This document shows, in pieces, positions 49,228-59,073 of a DNA stretch of 64,000 nt. This DNA comes from Pseudoalteromonas sp. R3. GTDB lineage: Bacteria > Pseudomonadota > Gammaproteobacteria > Enterobacterales > Alteromonadaceae. Each line of letters starts with the position of its first letter. Positions within the stretch are counted from its first letter, which is position 1. The stretch is taken from assembly GCF_004014715.1 (NCBI RefSeq), contig NZ_CP034835.1, positions 372,001 through 436,000 of the forward strand, in the 5' to 3' direction. The position numbers and the translations under genes are program-made. The notes under the pieces are model-generated. The model did not search any database and was not told the DNA's origin. It saw only the letters and a program-made list of their open reading frames with translations.

Positions 49228-50692
49228 TGAGTTATTGATCAATGTGACTCCCAGCGAAAGCCGGGTTGCACTCATTGAAAATGGTGTTTTACAAGAGGTG
49301 CAAGTAGAGCGAGTTGGTAATCTCGGTATTGTAGGTAATATCTATCTGGGTAAAATCAGCCGGGTTCTGCCTGGGATGCAAGCCGCTTTTGTCGACATAG
49401 GCCTTGAAAAAGCAGCTTTTTTGCATGCATCCGATATTGTTAACAGCGCCTCGATTGAAGAGGGGGTTGACGATCAACCAATTAAGAAAGTACAAGATAT
49501 TCGTGAGCTGGTAAAACAGGGCCAGTTTATTATGGTGCAAGTGGTGAAAGATCCCATTGGCACTAAAGGTGCCCGCCTGACCACAGACATTACCATTCCG
49601 TCTCGTTACCTGGTGTTTATGCCGGATGCGACTCATGTGGGTGTCAGCCAGCGCATCGAAACTGAAGAAGAGCGCAGCCGGTTGAAAAAAATTGTCGCTC
49701 AATATAATGATGAAAATGGTGGTTTTATAGTTCGCACCGCGGCAGAAGGGGCGGCTGAAGCTGAGCTACAGCATGATGCTGAGTTTCTGAAGAAGCTGTG
49801 GCAAAAAATCATTAAACGGCGTAGAAAAACCAGCAAAGCCAGTATTCTCCATGAGGATCTGACACTTGCATTTCGCACACTCAGGGACTATGTGGGGGAA
49901 GATATGGAGCGTATTCGTGTCGACTCTAAACTGACCTACCAGCAGCTAAAAGACTTCACAGAAGAGTTTGTCCCTCAGTTGTCACAAACGCTCGAATACT
50001 ATCCGGGAGAGCGTCCGATCTTTGACTTATTTGATGTTGAGATAGAAATTCAAAAAGCATTGCATCGTAAGGTGGAGTTGAAATCGGGAGGGTACCTGAT
50101 CTTTGATCAAACGGAAGCCATGACTACGGTTGATGTGAACACAGGTGCGTTCGTTGGTCATCGTAATCTTGAAGAGACCATTTTTAATACTAACGTTGAG
50201 GCGACTTCAGCCATTGCCAGGCAGCTTAGGCTGCGTAACCTGGGTGGCATTATCATTATTGACTTCATCGATATGATCTCGGACGAGCACAAGCGTCGGG
50301 TTTTGCATTCACTGGAAACGGCATTGGCAAAAGATCGAGCTAAAGCCAACATCAATGGTTTGTCTGCGCTGGGTTTGGTTGAAATGACCCGAAAGCGCAC
50401 GCGAGAAAGCCTTGAGCACATTCTGTGTGATGTATGTCCGGCCTGCTCAGGTCGTGGCTCACTCAAGACCGTCGAAACCGTTTGCTACGAAATTTTACGC
50501 GAAATTGTGCGTGTAAACCGTGCTTATGACGCCGATAAATTCATGGTCTACGCATCACCGGCAGTCAGCGAAGCCCTGGTCAATGACGAATATCACAATC
50601 TGGCAGAACTGGAATTGTTTATCGGTAAGCAAGTCAACATTCAGACTGAGAGCCTGTATAGCCAGGAGCAGTTTGATGTCGTCATGATGTAG
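49220..50692 (+). CDS. rng: Ribonuclease G
   Basis: Endoribonuclease of the RNase E/G family that matures the 5' end of 16S rRNA and takes part in mRNA decay. The 490 residues match E. coli RNase G in length. Domains are an S1 fold (VGNIYLGKISRVLPGMQAAFVDIG), a 5'-sensor/RNase H region, the DNase-I-like catalytic domain with the aspartates in TTVDVNTGAFVG and IIIIDFIDM, and the zinc-link CDVCPACSGRG. It lacks the long C-terminal scaffold of RNase E. Overlap with maf (ATGAGTAG) supports coupling. Confidence 0.97.
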   Translation: MSSELLINVTPSESRVALIENGVLQEVQVERVGNLGIVGNIYLGKISRVLPGMQAAFVDIGLEKAAFLHASDIVNSASIEEGVDDQPIKKVQDIRELVKQGQFIMVQVVKDPIGTKGARLTTDITIPSRYLVFMPDATHVGVSQRIETEEERSRLKKIVAQYNDENGGFIVRTAAEGAAEAELQHDAEFLKKLWQKIIKRRRKTSKASILHEDLTLAFRTLRDYVGEDMERIRVDSKLTYQQLKDFTEEFVPQLSQTLEYYPGERPIFDLFDVEIEIQKALHRKVELKSGGYLIFDQTEAMTTVDVNTGAFVGHRNLEETIFNTNVEATSAIARQLRLRNLGGIIIIDFIDMISDEHKRRVLHSLETALAKDRAKANINGLSALGLVEMTRKRTRESLEHILCDVCPACSGRGSLKTVETVCYEILREIVRVNRAYDADKFMVYASPAVSEALVNDEYHNLAELELFIGKQVNIQTESLYSQEQFDVVMM

Positions 50693-50696
50693 TAGC

Positions 50697-53600
50697 ATGA
50701 TGCAAGTTAAGACGGTTTGTTTTTTTTGTGTGCGAAAGATGTGGCAGGTGTTTGCTGTCACATTGGTGCTGCTTGCCGTCCTGGTATCGGTGGTCAAATA
50801 TAGTTTGCCTTACGCCAATGAGTATAAAAACGACATAGAGTCATTGCTCTATCAGCAACTCGGGGTCGAGTTAAATATTGGTAGCATCAGTGCCAGCTGG
50901 CAGGGTAACGGGCCTGCGTTGGTGTTACGTGATGTCAGTTTTGAAGACAACCTCCTCTCGCCTATTTCTTTACATATTGCACAAACCAGCCTGCAGCTCA
51001 ATCTGGTTGAATCCGTTCGACAGTGGCGACTGGTTTCCAATTATTTTGTGCTTGATGGATTTGATGCCACGCTAGATATTGATGCGATGACGACCGGTAT
51101 GGAGGGGGGCAGCGGAGAGTTCGAGCAACATGCGTTGATTGAAGAGCTCTTTCTGGGCGACACTGGGCACTTTGCGGTTCAGAATAGCCAGGTGACTTTA
51201 CTGCTCAGTGATGACACTTCGCATACTTTACTGGTGCCAGATCTGATCTGGCAAAATAGTGCAGACATGCATCATGGAGAGGGGCAAATCTCGTTGCCCG
51301 GACTCGCTAAGGGGCAACTCAACGCGCGCTTTCGTTTCCATGGTCAGCAACTTAAAGCCATGGCGGGCGATATCTTTATCGACGCGCAACAGGTTGAAGT
51401 AATGAGTTGGCTACAGGCCTACCTTGACCCTCAATACGGCGAGGTCAACTCCAGTGTTAATATGCAGCTTTGGGCGCAGTTGGAGCAAGGGCAACTTAAA
51501 GATGTCTTAGTGGATTGGTTACCTAGCCATATTAGTTGGCAGCAGGAACAAGTCGACAAGCAACTGGCAGTGCAAGGTGGGTCTCTCTACTTGCAGCCAG
51601 CGCAAGGTGGGTGGGCGCTGAGCAGCTCCGAGTTACAGCTATCACGGGATAAGCAAAGCCTTGCGCCGTTAAGCATTCAGGGGCAATTTAGCGAGAATGA
51701 GCGCACTTTGTGGGGGCAGCAACTGGATCTGACTTTTGTTGCTCAGCTTGTGTCGCTGACACACTTTGACTGGGCAAAGCAAGTAAAAACACTTTCTCCA
51801 TTTGGCCAGGTCACTGCGGCCAAACTGTCACTTGAAGACGATAAACCTATGTCGATGTGGTTGGCCCTGCAGGATATTGGCTGGTTGCAAGATGGTGGGA
51901 TCCCTGGCTTTTCCGGATTGAATGCTGAACTGACACTGATGCCCGATCGTGGCGTGGTGACAATCAGTGCTCAGAATCAAACATTGCAGGTAGAAGAGCA
52001 GTTTATCGCTCCAATAACAGTCAACGAGCTCAATGGTGATATTCACTTTTACCTCGATGAGGCGCAGCAGTGGCACGTTTTATCGGATAACTTGTGGCTT
52101 AGTAACGATGATTTGAGCGTGGCTCTGGAGATGCACTTGCGTTTGCTAGAGGAGCCAGAGCTTGATCTCTATGCCGATGTGTTCGGTGGTGATGCCAGCA
52201 TCGCAGGACGATATTTTCCGCTACAACTGATGAATGAAAACCTGGTCGACTATTTGAATAATGGGATCCAGGGAGGACGACTGAGGCATACTCAGGTGTT
52301 GCTGTCCGGACCGTTAAACCAATTTCCCTATCGCGACCATCAGGGTCGTTTTGAGGTGCTAGCGCGTATTGATAAAGCTAAATTCGCTTTTGCACCAGAC
52401 TGGGCGGCTTTGCACGATGGTGATGTGACCTTGCACTTTGCGGATGAGCGGATGGATATCACCGTGAATCGAGGCACATTATTAAATCAGGAGTTGAGCA
52501 CTGGGGTTGTTGTCAGTTTGGCTGATCTTGAACAAACGGATCTGCTGACAGTGAATATTGCCCATACCACAGAGGCCAGCACATTGGCCGCATTCTTTAG
52601 TGCAACCCCCATCGCAGACCCTCTTGCTGATATTCTTCAGGTTGCTCAGGTCCAGGGAAATGTAACGGGCAATGTTGACCTGCTAATTGATTTGGCTTCG
52701 CTGGATGTGAATGTATTGGGGTCCGTCGAATTTAATGATAATACACTCTATTTGCAGCAGCCGGGTATGGCACTCGATAAGTTGAGTGGTACGCTAAATT
52801 TCATTGATGACAATATTGAATTGGACAATACGCGCGCATTGTGGCGCGGTATGCCTTTGCTCTTTAGTTTATCCGGACAAGGAGACAGCAGTCGTTACCG
52901 TTTAGCAATTGAGACTAGACTGAATGCAGACAGTGGCAAGCTGATGCCGCTGACACAAGGTTTAATGGATGGGTTTGTCGATGGACAAGCGCTACTCGCT
53001 GGGCGTGTGATGCTCGATTTTACGGAGCAAGGATTCAGCTACGAAGCAAACTTTACATCAGACTTGCAGGGCGTCACAGTAGATTTACCCATGCCGGTTG
53101 GTAAGCTGGCCAATGAGCGTATGCAATTACAAGCGCAGGTGCGTGGCGATGATATTTCTAACCTAATCAGCGTGGCGCTGGGGGAACAACTCTATTTTGA
53201 TGGTATTTTGGACAACAATAGTGGCCAGATTGAACGTGCTCAGCTGGTTCTTGCCAATGTTAATAGTGCATTAAGTAAACCCGGCTTTAATATCACAATT
53301 ACCCAGCCTCAGCTTACTTTGGCACCCTGGTTGCCGTTTATTGAACGCATCATTGCGCAGGTTGAGCAAACGTCCGCTGAGCCGGGAATTTTACCCGCCT
53401 TTGGTGAGTTACGTGCCCAAATTGCGCAGTTGAATGCAGTTGAGCTTGCCGTCAGTGACTTCGAATTAAGCTTAACTCCAGATACTCAAGGGTTACAGGC
53501 TAGATTGAACGGTAAAGAGCTGCGTGCACAAGTACAGATCCCGAATAATAATTCGGCACAGCCTATTCAGATCCAGGCGGATTATCTGCGTTTGAACCCG

Positions 53601-54656
53601 ATTGCAAGAGAAGAAAACGCTGTCATGGCTGAGGATACGCCCAAGGAGGGTGACACTGAAGATCCACATCAGTGGTTAGCAAGCATACCTGCCATTGAAT
53701 TTAACTGTGATGACTGCAAAATTACTCAGTATCAGCTCGATAAGGTCAAGCTGGTATTAGCAGGCAATGGTGAAGAATTATTGATCAATCAGCTGAGCGT
53801 CGATAAGGGCGACCACTTGCTAACAGGCAGTGGTGGTTGGCGCGATGGTCGAACCTACTTTAACGGAACTCTTACCAGTGACGATTTTGGCCAGCTTATG
53901 GAAGAATTTGATATCACCTCTAGCGTTCAGGATTCCAGTGCGGATATTGAGTTTGCATTGAACTGGGCTGAACCTCCCTACGAGTTTGATGTTGCCAGTT
54001 TAGAGGGAGAAGTTAAATGGCAACTGGGCGAGGGGCATTTGGCGGAGATAAGTGATCATGGTGCACGAGTGTTTTCTCTACTCAGTCTGGATTCACTGGT
54101 GCGCAAGCTCAAGCTAGACTTTCGTGACGTGTTTGCTAAAGGGTTTTTCTACAACCGAATTGATGGGACTTTCCAACTGAGTAAAGGGGTTGTCTATACT
54201 GAAGACACTCAATTGGATGGGGTGCCTGCTGATCTGTCAGCCAAGGGCTATGCCGATCTCAATAGCCAGGCCATTGATTATGAGTTGGCCGTGGCCCCTC
54301 AGGTTACGTCGAGTTTACCCGTTATTGTTGGTTGGATGGTCAACCCTGTGACGGGCCTTGCCGCGTTAGCAATTGACAAGGTGATCCACTCTGCGCGAGT
54401 GATTTCAGAGATCAAATTCAAAGTGACAGGTACTATGACAGAACCTGTTGTCACGGAACTGGACCGTAAGAGCCGGGAAGTTGAATTACCTAAACCTCCG
54501 AGTGCCAAACCTGACAACCCTGAGGGACCAGCACAGTCTCAACAAGAAGGGGAACAAACTGAGCAACTAGGAAAACAGAGTACACCGGAAGTCGGTTCTG
54601 GCGCAGCAGTCAAAACAGCAACTGAGCCTTCAACGGTTAAAGAGGAAAAGCCGTGA
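50697..54656 (+). CDS. yhdP: YhdP family AsmA-like envelope protein
   Basis: A 1,319-residue inner-membrane-anchored protein of the AsmA-like group; with TamB and YdbH, E. coli YhdP takes part in phospholipid transport to the outer membrane. One membrane segment near residues 14-36 (VFAVTLVLLAVLVSVVKYSLPYA) is followed by a very long periplasmic, beta-rich repeat region expected to form a lipid groove. The C-terminal AsmA-like core (GEVKWQLGEGHLAEISDHGARVFSLLSLDSL) is conserved, after which the tail is Pro/Glu/Gln-rich and disordered. The start is ATG 50697 or 50700. Its stop overlaps the next GTG start. Confidence 0.93.
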   Translation: MMQVKTVCFFCVRKMWQVFAVTLVLLAVLVSVVKYSLPYANEYKNDIESLLYQQLGVELNIGSISASWQGNGPALVLRDVSFEDNLLSPISLHIAQTSLQLNLVESVRQWRLVSNYFVLDGFDATLDIDAMTTGMEGGSGEFEQHALIEELFLGDTGHFAVQNSQVTLLLSDDTSHTLLVPDLIWQNSADMHHGEGQISLPGLAKGQLNARFRFHGQQLKAMAGDIFIDAQQVEVMSWLQAYLDPQYGEVNSSVNMQLWAQLEQGQLKDVLVDWLPSHISWQQEQVDKQLAVQGGSLYLQPAQGGWALSSSELQLSRDKQSLAPLSIQGQFSENERTLWGQQLDLTFVAQLVSLTHFDWAKQVKTLSPFGQVTAAKLSLEDDKPMSMWLALQDIGWLQDGGIPGFSGLNAELTLMPDRGVVTISAQNQTLQVEEQFIAPITVNELNGDIHFYLDEAQQWHVLSDNLWLSNDDLSVALEMHLRLLEEPELDLYADVFGGDASIAGRYFPLQLMNENLVDYLNNGIQGGRLRHTQVLLSGPLNQFPYRDHQGRFEVLARIDKAKFAFAPDWAALHDGDVTLHFADERMDITVNRGTLLNQELSTGVVVSLADLEQTDLLTVNIAHTTEASTLAAFFSATPIADPLADILQVAQVQGNVTGNVDLLIDLASLDVNVLGSVEFNDNTLYLQQPGMALDKLSGTLNFIDDNIELDNTRALWRGMPLLFSLSGQGDSSRYRLAIETRLNADSGKLMPLTQGLMDGFVDGQALLAGRVMLDFTEQGFSYEANFTSDLQGVTVDLPMPVGKLANERMQLQAQVRGDDISNLISVALGEQLYFDGILDNNSGQIERAQLVLANVNSALSKPGFNITITQPQLTLAPWLPFIERIIAQVEQTSAEPGILPAFGELRAQIAQLNAVELAVSDFELSLTPDTQGLQARLNGKELRAQVQIPNNNSAQPIQIQADYLRLNPIAREENAVMAEDTPKEGDTEDPHQWLASIPAIEFNCDDCKITQYQLDKVKLVLAGNGEELLINQLSVDKGDHLLTGSGGWRDGRTYFNGTLTSDDFGQLMEEFDITSSVQDSSADIEFALNWAEPPYEFDVASLEGEVKWQLGEGHLAEISDHGARVFSLLSLDSLVRKLKLDFRDVFAKGFFYNRIDGTFQLSKGVVYTEDTQLDGVPADLSAKGYADLNSQAIDYELAVAPQVTSSLPVIVGWMVNPVTGLAALAIDKVIHSARVISEIKFKVTGTMTEPVVTELDRKSREVELPKPPSAKPDNPEGPAQSQQEGEQTEQLGKQSTPEVGSGAAVKTATEPSTVKEEKP

Positions 54657-55477
54657 GTATCAGTCATATCTATACAGTACAAATGTGCTCAGGGACACAC
54701 CCTGCGCACAACCTGAAGCAGTTGCGGGAACTACTTGAGACACAGACCTTAATGCAGCCTGCGCTGGTGTGTTTGCCCGAATCATGGTTGGCGTTTTGTG
54801 AAACGCCACAACAGACGCTGGTACAAGCTGAGGAAAGTCTCAATTGGATCGGACAAATTCAACAGCTTTGTCGGGACTTTGATATTTGGTTAGCTGCCGG
54901 CACTATTGCTATTAAAGATGGTGAAGGTCGCTACTATGCTGCCAGCTTGCTGTTTAACAATGAAGGGAAGGAAGTTGCACGCTATAATAAGATCCATCTG
55001 TTTGATGCAGATGTTGCAGATAATGCGGGTCAATATCGGGAATCTACTCTGACCCGCGCTGGCGAACACGTAACCACAGTGGCAAGCCCTTTTGGCCGTT
55101 TGGGATTAAGTGTCTGCTATGACGTGCGTTTTCCCGGTCTTTATCAAGTGATGCGTGAACAAGGGGCTGAGGTAATACTGGTACCCAGTGCATTCACAAC
55201 GGTAACTGGAGACGCGCACTGGCATACTTTGTTACGGGCGCGGGCAATAGAAACACAATGTTATGTGGTGGCTGCGGCTCAGGTGGGACATCACGAGAAT
55301 GGTCGACAAACCTATGGCCATAGCCTGATTGTGTCTCCCTGGGGTACCTGTTTGGCTGAAGCGTCAACCCAAGTGGGCATTATTCACGCACAAGTTGACC
55401 TGGCAGAACTGCATGCCATCCGACAGAAAATGCCGGTAGCGGCACATAACCGATTTAAGAGCGATTTTTATGAGTAA
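54653..55477 (+). CDS. Carbon-nitrogen hydrolase (nitrilase/Nit1-type amidase)
   Basis: A 274-residue amidase of the nitrilase superfamily with the full catalytic triad: Glu43 (LPESW), Lys113 (YNKIHLFD) and Cys155 ([11 protein letters not shown]). The close fit to Nit1-type enzymes suggests a deaminated-glutathione or omega-amidase role, a repair function, but this is inferred. It is co-transcribed with yhdP and tldD: the GTG start overlaps the yhdP stop and its end overlaps the tldD start by eight bases. Confidence 0.92.
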   Translation: MSISHIYTVQMCSGTHPAHNLKQLRELLETQTLMQPALVCLPESWLAFCETPQQTLVQAEESLNWIGQIQQLCRDFDIWLAAGTIAIKDGEGRYYAASLLFNNEGKEVARYNKIHLFDADVADNAGQYRESTLTRAGEHVTTVASPFGRLGLSVCYDVRFPGLYQVMREQGAEVILVPSAFTTVTGDAHWHTLLRARAIETQCYVVAAAQVGHHENGRQTYGHSLIVSPWGTCLAEASTQVGIIHAQVDLAELHAIRQKMPVAAHNRFKSDFYE

Positions 55478-56924
55478 TTTTGGTAGCGAGCACGTTGAAC
55501 AACATTTACTGGCTGACAGTGACTTAACTCGGGAGCAGCTGCAGCAGACGCTGGCATATATTCATCAGCATAAGGTGGATTATGCTGACCTGTATTTTCA
55601 GTCTAGCTATCATGAAACCTGGGTGCTGGAAGATGGCTCCATCAAAGAGGGCAGTTACAATATAGAACGCGGTGTTGGAGTGCGTGCAGTTAGTGGTGAA
55701 AAAACCGGTTTTAGTTACTCTGATGCCATTAATATCGAAGCATTGAATCAGGCAGCAATGGCGGCCAGAAGCATTGCACAGCAAGGTGAAGACAAACAGG
55801 TGCAGGTGTTCAGTGATGTCAAAGCTGCGACCCAATTTGAGGCAACTCAGCCGCTGCTGAGTATGAGTGACTCTGAAAAAGTCGCTTTGTTACGTGAAGT
55901 AGAAGCTGCTATCCGTGAATTGGCCCCTGAGGCTGAGCAGGTGGTTAGCTCAATGTCTGCCGTCTACGAGGAAGTGTTGGTTGCAGCCAGTGATGGCACC
56001 TTTGCAACGGATATACGCCCTCTGGTTCGTTTAAACTGCTCTGTATTACTGGCTAAAAATGGTCGTCGTGAACGGGGCAGTGCGGGCGGCGGCGCGCGTC
56101 TGGACTACAACTATTTCCGCGAGTTGGTTGATGGTAAACCGCGGTGGCAAGAGTATGTCTCGAAAGCAGTTCACCAGGCTCGGATTAACCTGGAGGCGGT
56201 TGATGCACCAGCAGGTACTATGCCTGTGGTATTAGGTGCTGGCTGGCCAGGTGTTCTATTGCATGAAGCTGTTGGTCATGGCCTTGAAGGCGACTTTAAC
56301 CGCAAAGGGGCGTCCGCATTTAGCGGCCGTGTAGGCGAGCAAGTCGCTTCCAGCCTGTGCACAGTGGTAGACGATGGTACGATGAATGATCGGCGAGGTT
56401 CATTGAACATTGACGATGAAGGGACACCGGCCGGTTATAACGTCTTGATCGAAAAGGGCGTGCTGAAAGGTTATATGCAGGATAAGCTCAATGCCAGGTT
56501 GATGGGGGTGGCGCCGACTGGTAATGCCAGACGTGAATCTTACGCGCATTTGCCAATGCCAAGAATGACCAACACCTACATGCTGCCAGGAGAACATAGT
56601 CAAAGTGAGATTATAGCGTCGGTCAAGAAGGGGATCTTCGCCCCTAACTTCGGCGGTGGTCAGGTAGACATTACATCTGGTAAGTTCGTGTTTTCCGCGT
56701 CGGAGGCCTATTTGATCGAAGACGGTAAAGTAACGCGGCCGATTAAAGGTGCCACGCTAATTGGTAATGGTCCGGATGTAATGCAAAAAATTTCTATGCT
56801 AGGTAATGATCTGGAGTTAGATACGGGTGTTGGTGTCTGCGGTAAAAGCGGCCAGAGTGTGCCTGTTGGAGTGGGTCAGCCCAGTCTGAAAATCGACGAA
56901 CTCACCGTCGGTGGTACCGCCTAA
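55470..56924 (+). CDS. tldD: Metalloprotease subunit TldD
   Basis: Subunit of the heterodimeric zinc protease TldD/TldE, which degrades unfolded peptides and processes microcin B17 and related peptides. The 484 residues contain the zinc motif [11 protein letters not shown] near residue 265 and the conserved [11 protein letters not shown] and [16 protein letters not shown]-terminal region. Its partner, pmbA, follows at 57703, separated only by the leftward darP gene. Confidence 0.97.
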   Translation: MSNFGSEHVEQHLLADSDLTREQLQQTLAYIHQHKVDYADLYFQSSYHETWVLEDGSIKEGSYNIERGVGVRAVSGEKTGFSYSDAINIEALNQAAMAARSIAQQGEDKQVQVFSDVKAATQFEATQPLLSMSDSEKVALLREVEAAIRELAPEAEQVVSSMSAVYEEVLVAASDGTFATDIRPLVRLNCSVLLAKNGRRERGSAGGGARLDYNYFRELVDGKPRWQEYVSKAVHQARINLEAVDAPAGTMPVVLGAGWPGVLLHEAVGHGLEGDFNRKGASAFSGRVGEQVASSLCTVVDDGTMNDRRGSLNIDDEGTPAGYNVLIEKGVLKGYMQDKLNARLMGVAPTGNARRESYAHLPMPRMTNTYMLPGEHSQSEIIASVKKGIFAPNFGGGQVDITSGKFVFSASEAYLIEDGKVTRPIKGATLIGNGPDVMQKISMLGNDLELDTGVGVCGKSGQSVPVGVGQPSLKIDELTVGGTA

Positions 56925-56931
56925 GAAAATC

Positions 56932-56966
56932 ACCCGCAGTATAACAATGTGCGTAACACTGCGGGT
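56932..56966. terminator. Hairpin between tldD and darP (possible terminator)
   Basis: The arms ACCCGCAGT/ACTGCGGGT enclose a 17-base loop, between the convergent tldD and darP genes. No T run follows, so intrinsic termination would be weak. Confidence 0.4.
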
Positions 56967-56980
56967 ACACATCGCCATTG

Positions 56981-57502
56981 TTATGGCAAAATCAATTCTT
57001 TAAGCAACTGAAACAGCTCTTTGTAGCCTTTCCCCGGTTTTTCCGCCTGTTGTTCTTTTTTCGCTTGACGTACCAACTGTCTCAGTTTTTGACGCTCCAA
57101 CGTTGGATGTTCATCAAGCAGGGCGTTGATCTTGTCGTCGCCTTTGGCGATCAGTTCGTCTCTGAGCTTTTCGACCTGATTGAGTAATACATCGGCCTGG
57201 TTGTTCCTGTTTAATATCAGGTCCAGGCTTTGTTGTAATTCATCTACATTGCTGGTGGTACGCAATTGTTTAGCGATGAAGTTCAGATGGCGGCGGTAAG
57301 CGTCATGTTTACCACGCAGCTTATCGGCTAGATCCATAGCTGCAACCAGTTCAGGGTTGAGTGGGATCTTTTCTCTTTGTTTCTTACCTAACTGCGCGAT
57401 ATCAACACCTAGCTGATGGTACTGTTGTGCATCGCGTTTTAGCTCGCTTTTCGAGACATAAATGATCTCTTCTTCTGGCTCTTGAGTCGGTTTTTTGGCC
57501 AT
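56981..57502 (-). CDS. darP: Ribosome-associated protein DarP (YjgA)
   Basis: A 173-residue charged, helical factor that acts in late assembly of the 50S subunit (E. coli DarP/YjgA, formerly UPF0307). Recognised by the N-terminal acidic stretch, then KSELKRDAQQYHQLGVDIAQL, LRGKHDAYRRHLNFI and the C-terminal GKGYKELFQLLKELI. I start it at ATG 57502, where the family begins; the longer open frame upstream is Cys/Ser-rich and unlike the family. It is encoded opposite to tldD and pmbA. Confidence 0.93.
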   Translation of the reverse strand: MAKKPTQEPEEEIIYVSKSELKRDAQQYHQLGVDIAQLGKKQREKIPLNPELVAAMDLADKLRGKHDAYRRHLNFIAKQLRTTSNVDELQQSLDLILNRNNQADVLLNQVEKLRDELIAKGDDKINALLDEHPTLERQKLRQLVRQAKKEQQAEKPGKGYKELFQLLKELILP

Positions 57503-57702
57503 GGTGTCGCACTTACTTAAGTTATCAATGAACAGATTATACCAGAAGTAAGAAAAGCAGTAACGTTTGCAATAGCAACTGCATGTTGTGTACGCATAAT
57601 GCATTATGCACGTAAGGCCACCAGAATCTTTGAGCGAGTCACAGCGTAATGGCGCCGGCTGTGTTAGGATTAAGGGAGAACTATGATTTGTGGAAGAAAA
57701 AC

Positions 57703-59049
57703 ATGAGCCAGCAGCAAGATCCCATTTGGACGCAGATTGATGAAGTAAAACAGGCAGTGTCCGATGTCCTTGACTACGCAAAGCAACTCGGCGCGACCTC
57801 CGCTGAGGCGTCGATGAGCCGGACTTCGGGTTTGTCTGTCAGCACTCGTATGGGTGAAGTTGAAACGATAGAATTTAATCAAGATGGCGGACTGGGGCTG
57901 AGCGTGTATGTGGGTCAGCACAAAGGCTCGGCATCGACTGCCGATTTGGGTCCTAACGCCTTGCGTTCTGTGGTGGAAAAAGCGGTCGAAATCGCTAAGT
58001 TTACCTCTGACGACCCGTGTAATGGTGTGGCCGATGCGGATCTAATGCCAACAAAAGTGCCTGAATTGGATTTGTTTCACCCCTGGACTCTGACCCCTGA
58101 AGAAGGCGTAAAGCGATGCCTTGAAGCAGAGCAGGCTGCATTGAATTTCGATCCTCGTATTGTCAACTCTGATGGTGCCAGTGTGGCCAGTCATCAGGGC
58201 TTGCGCGTCTATGGTAATAGCCACGGATTTTTGGCTGGTTTCCCGCGTACCCGACATACTTTAAGTACTATGGTGATAGGTGAAGAAAATGGCGTTATGC
58301 AACGCGACAACGCCTACTCAATTTCACGTTTGCATACACAACTGCGAGATGCCAAAGCCGTGGGGGTGGAAGCGGCTGAGTCAACACTGGCCAAGCTAAA
58401 TAGCCGCAAACTGGCTACCATGCGGGTGCCTGTGGTGTTTCGTGCGGACATTGCTAACAGCCTGTTTGGTCATTTGGTATCGGCAATTGGTGGTGGCGCT
58501 TTATATCGTAAGTCGAGTTTCTTGTTGGATAGTTTGGGAGCTGAGGTGTTTGACCCCTGTGTTTCCATCAAGGAACAACCACACATGTTACAGGCTTTAG
58601 CGTCTAGCCCGTTTGATGCTGAAGGTGTCAAAACAACAGCACGTGATATTATCAGTGGTGGTGTGCTGGAAACATATCTGTTACCCAGCTATGCCGCTAG
58701 ACGCTTAGGTATGCGCAGCACAGGCCATGCCGGCGGGATACACAACTGGTTGGTACAAGCAACGGAACCTGATCTGGCGGCTTTGCTACGCACAATGGGG
58801 CGCGGTTTGTTAGTGACAGAGCTGATGGGGCAGGGCGTAAACACGGTCACAGGCGATTATTCGCGTGGTGCAGCGGGTTTTTGGGTAGAAAATGGAGAGA
58901 TCCAATATCCGGTTAGTGAGATCACCATTGCCGGTAATCTTAAAGACATGTTCAAGTCTGTCAAAGCCATTGGCGGAGACATTGAAACCCGAGGTGCAGT
59001 ACAAACTGGCTCAGTGCTAATTGAAAGCATGCAAATTGCTGGTCAGTAA
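57703..59049 (+). CDS. pmbA: Metalloprotease subunit TldE (PmbA)
   Basis: Partner subunit of TldD in the peptide-degrading heterodimer; it lacks the zinc motif, as expected. The 448 residues carry the family phrases VSTRMGEVETIEFNQDGGLGLSVYVG, GGLYR-like GGGALYRKSSFLLDSLG, and the C-terminal TGDYSRGAAGFWVENGEI. I start it at ATG 57703; the open frame further upstream adds an atypical leader. The split tldD/darP/pmbA order is common in marine gammaproteobacteria. Confidence 0.95.
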   Translation: MSQQQDPIWTQIDEVKQAVSDVLDYAKQLGATSAEASMSRTSGLSVSTRMGEVETIEFNQDGGLGLSVYVGQHKGSASTADLGPNALRSVVEKAVEIAKFTSDDPCNGVADADLMPTKVPELDLFHPWTLTPEEGVKRCLEAEQAALNFDPRIVNSDGASVASHQGLRVYGNSHGFLAGFPRTRHTLSTMVIGEENGVMQRDNAYSISRLHTQLRDAKAVGVEAAESTLAKLNSRKLATMRVPVVFRADIANSLFGHLVSAIGGGALYRKSSFLLDSLGAEVFDPCVSIKEQPHMLQALASSPFDAEGVKTTARDIISGGVLETYLLPSYAARRLGMRSTGHAGGIHNWLVQATEPDLAALLRTMGRGLLVTELMGQGVNTVTGDYSRGAAGFWVENGEIQYPVSEITIAGNLKDMFKSVKAIGGDIETRGAVQTGSVLIESMQIAGQ

Positions 59050-59073
59050 CATTCATACCAGAGCTCTGGCTGC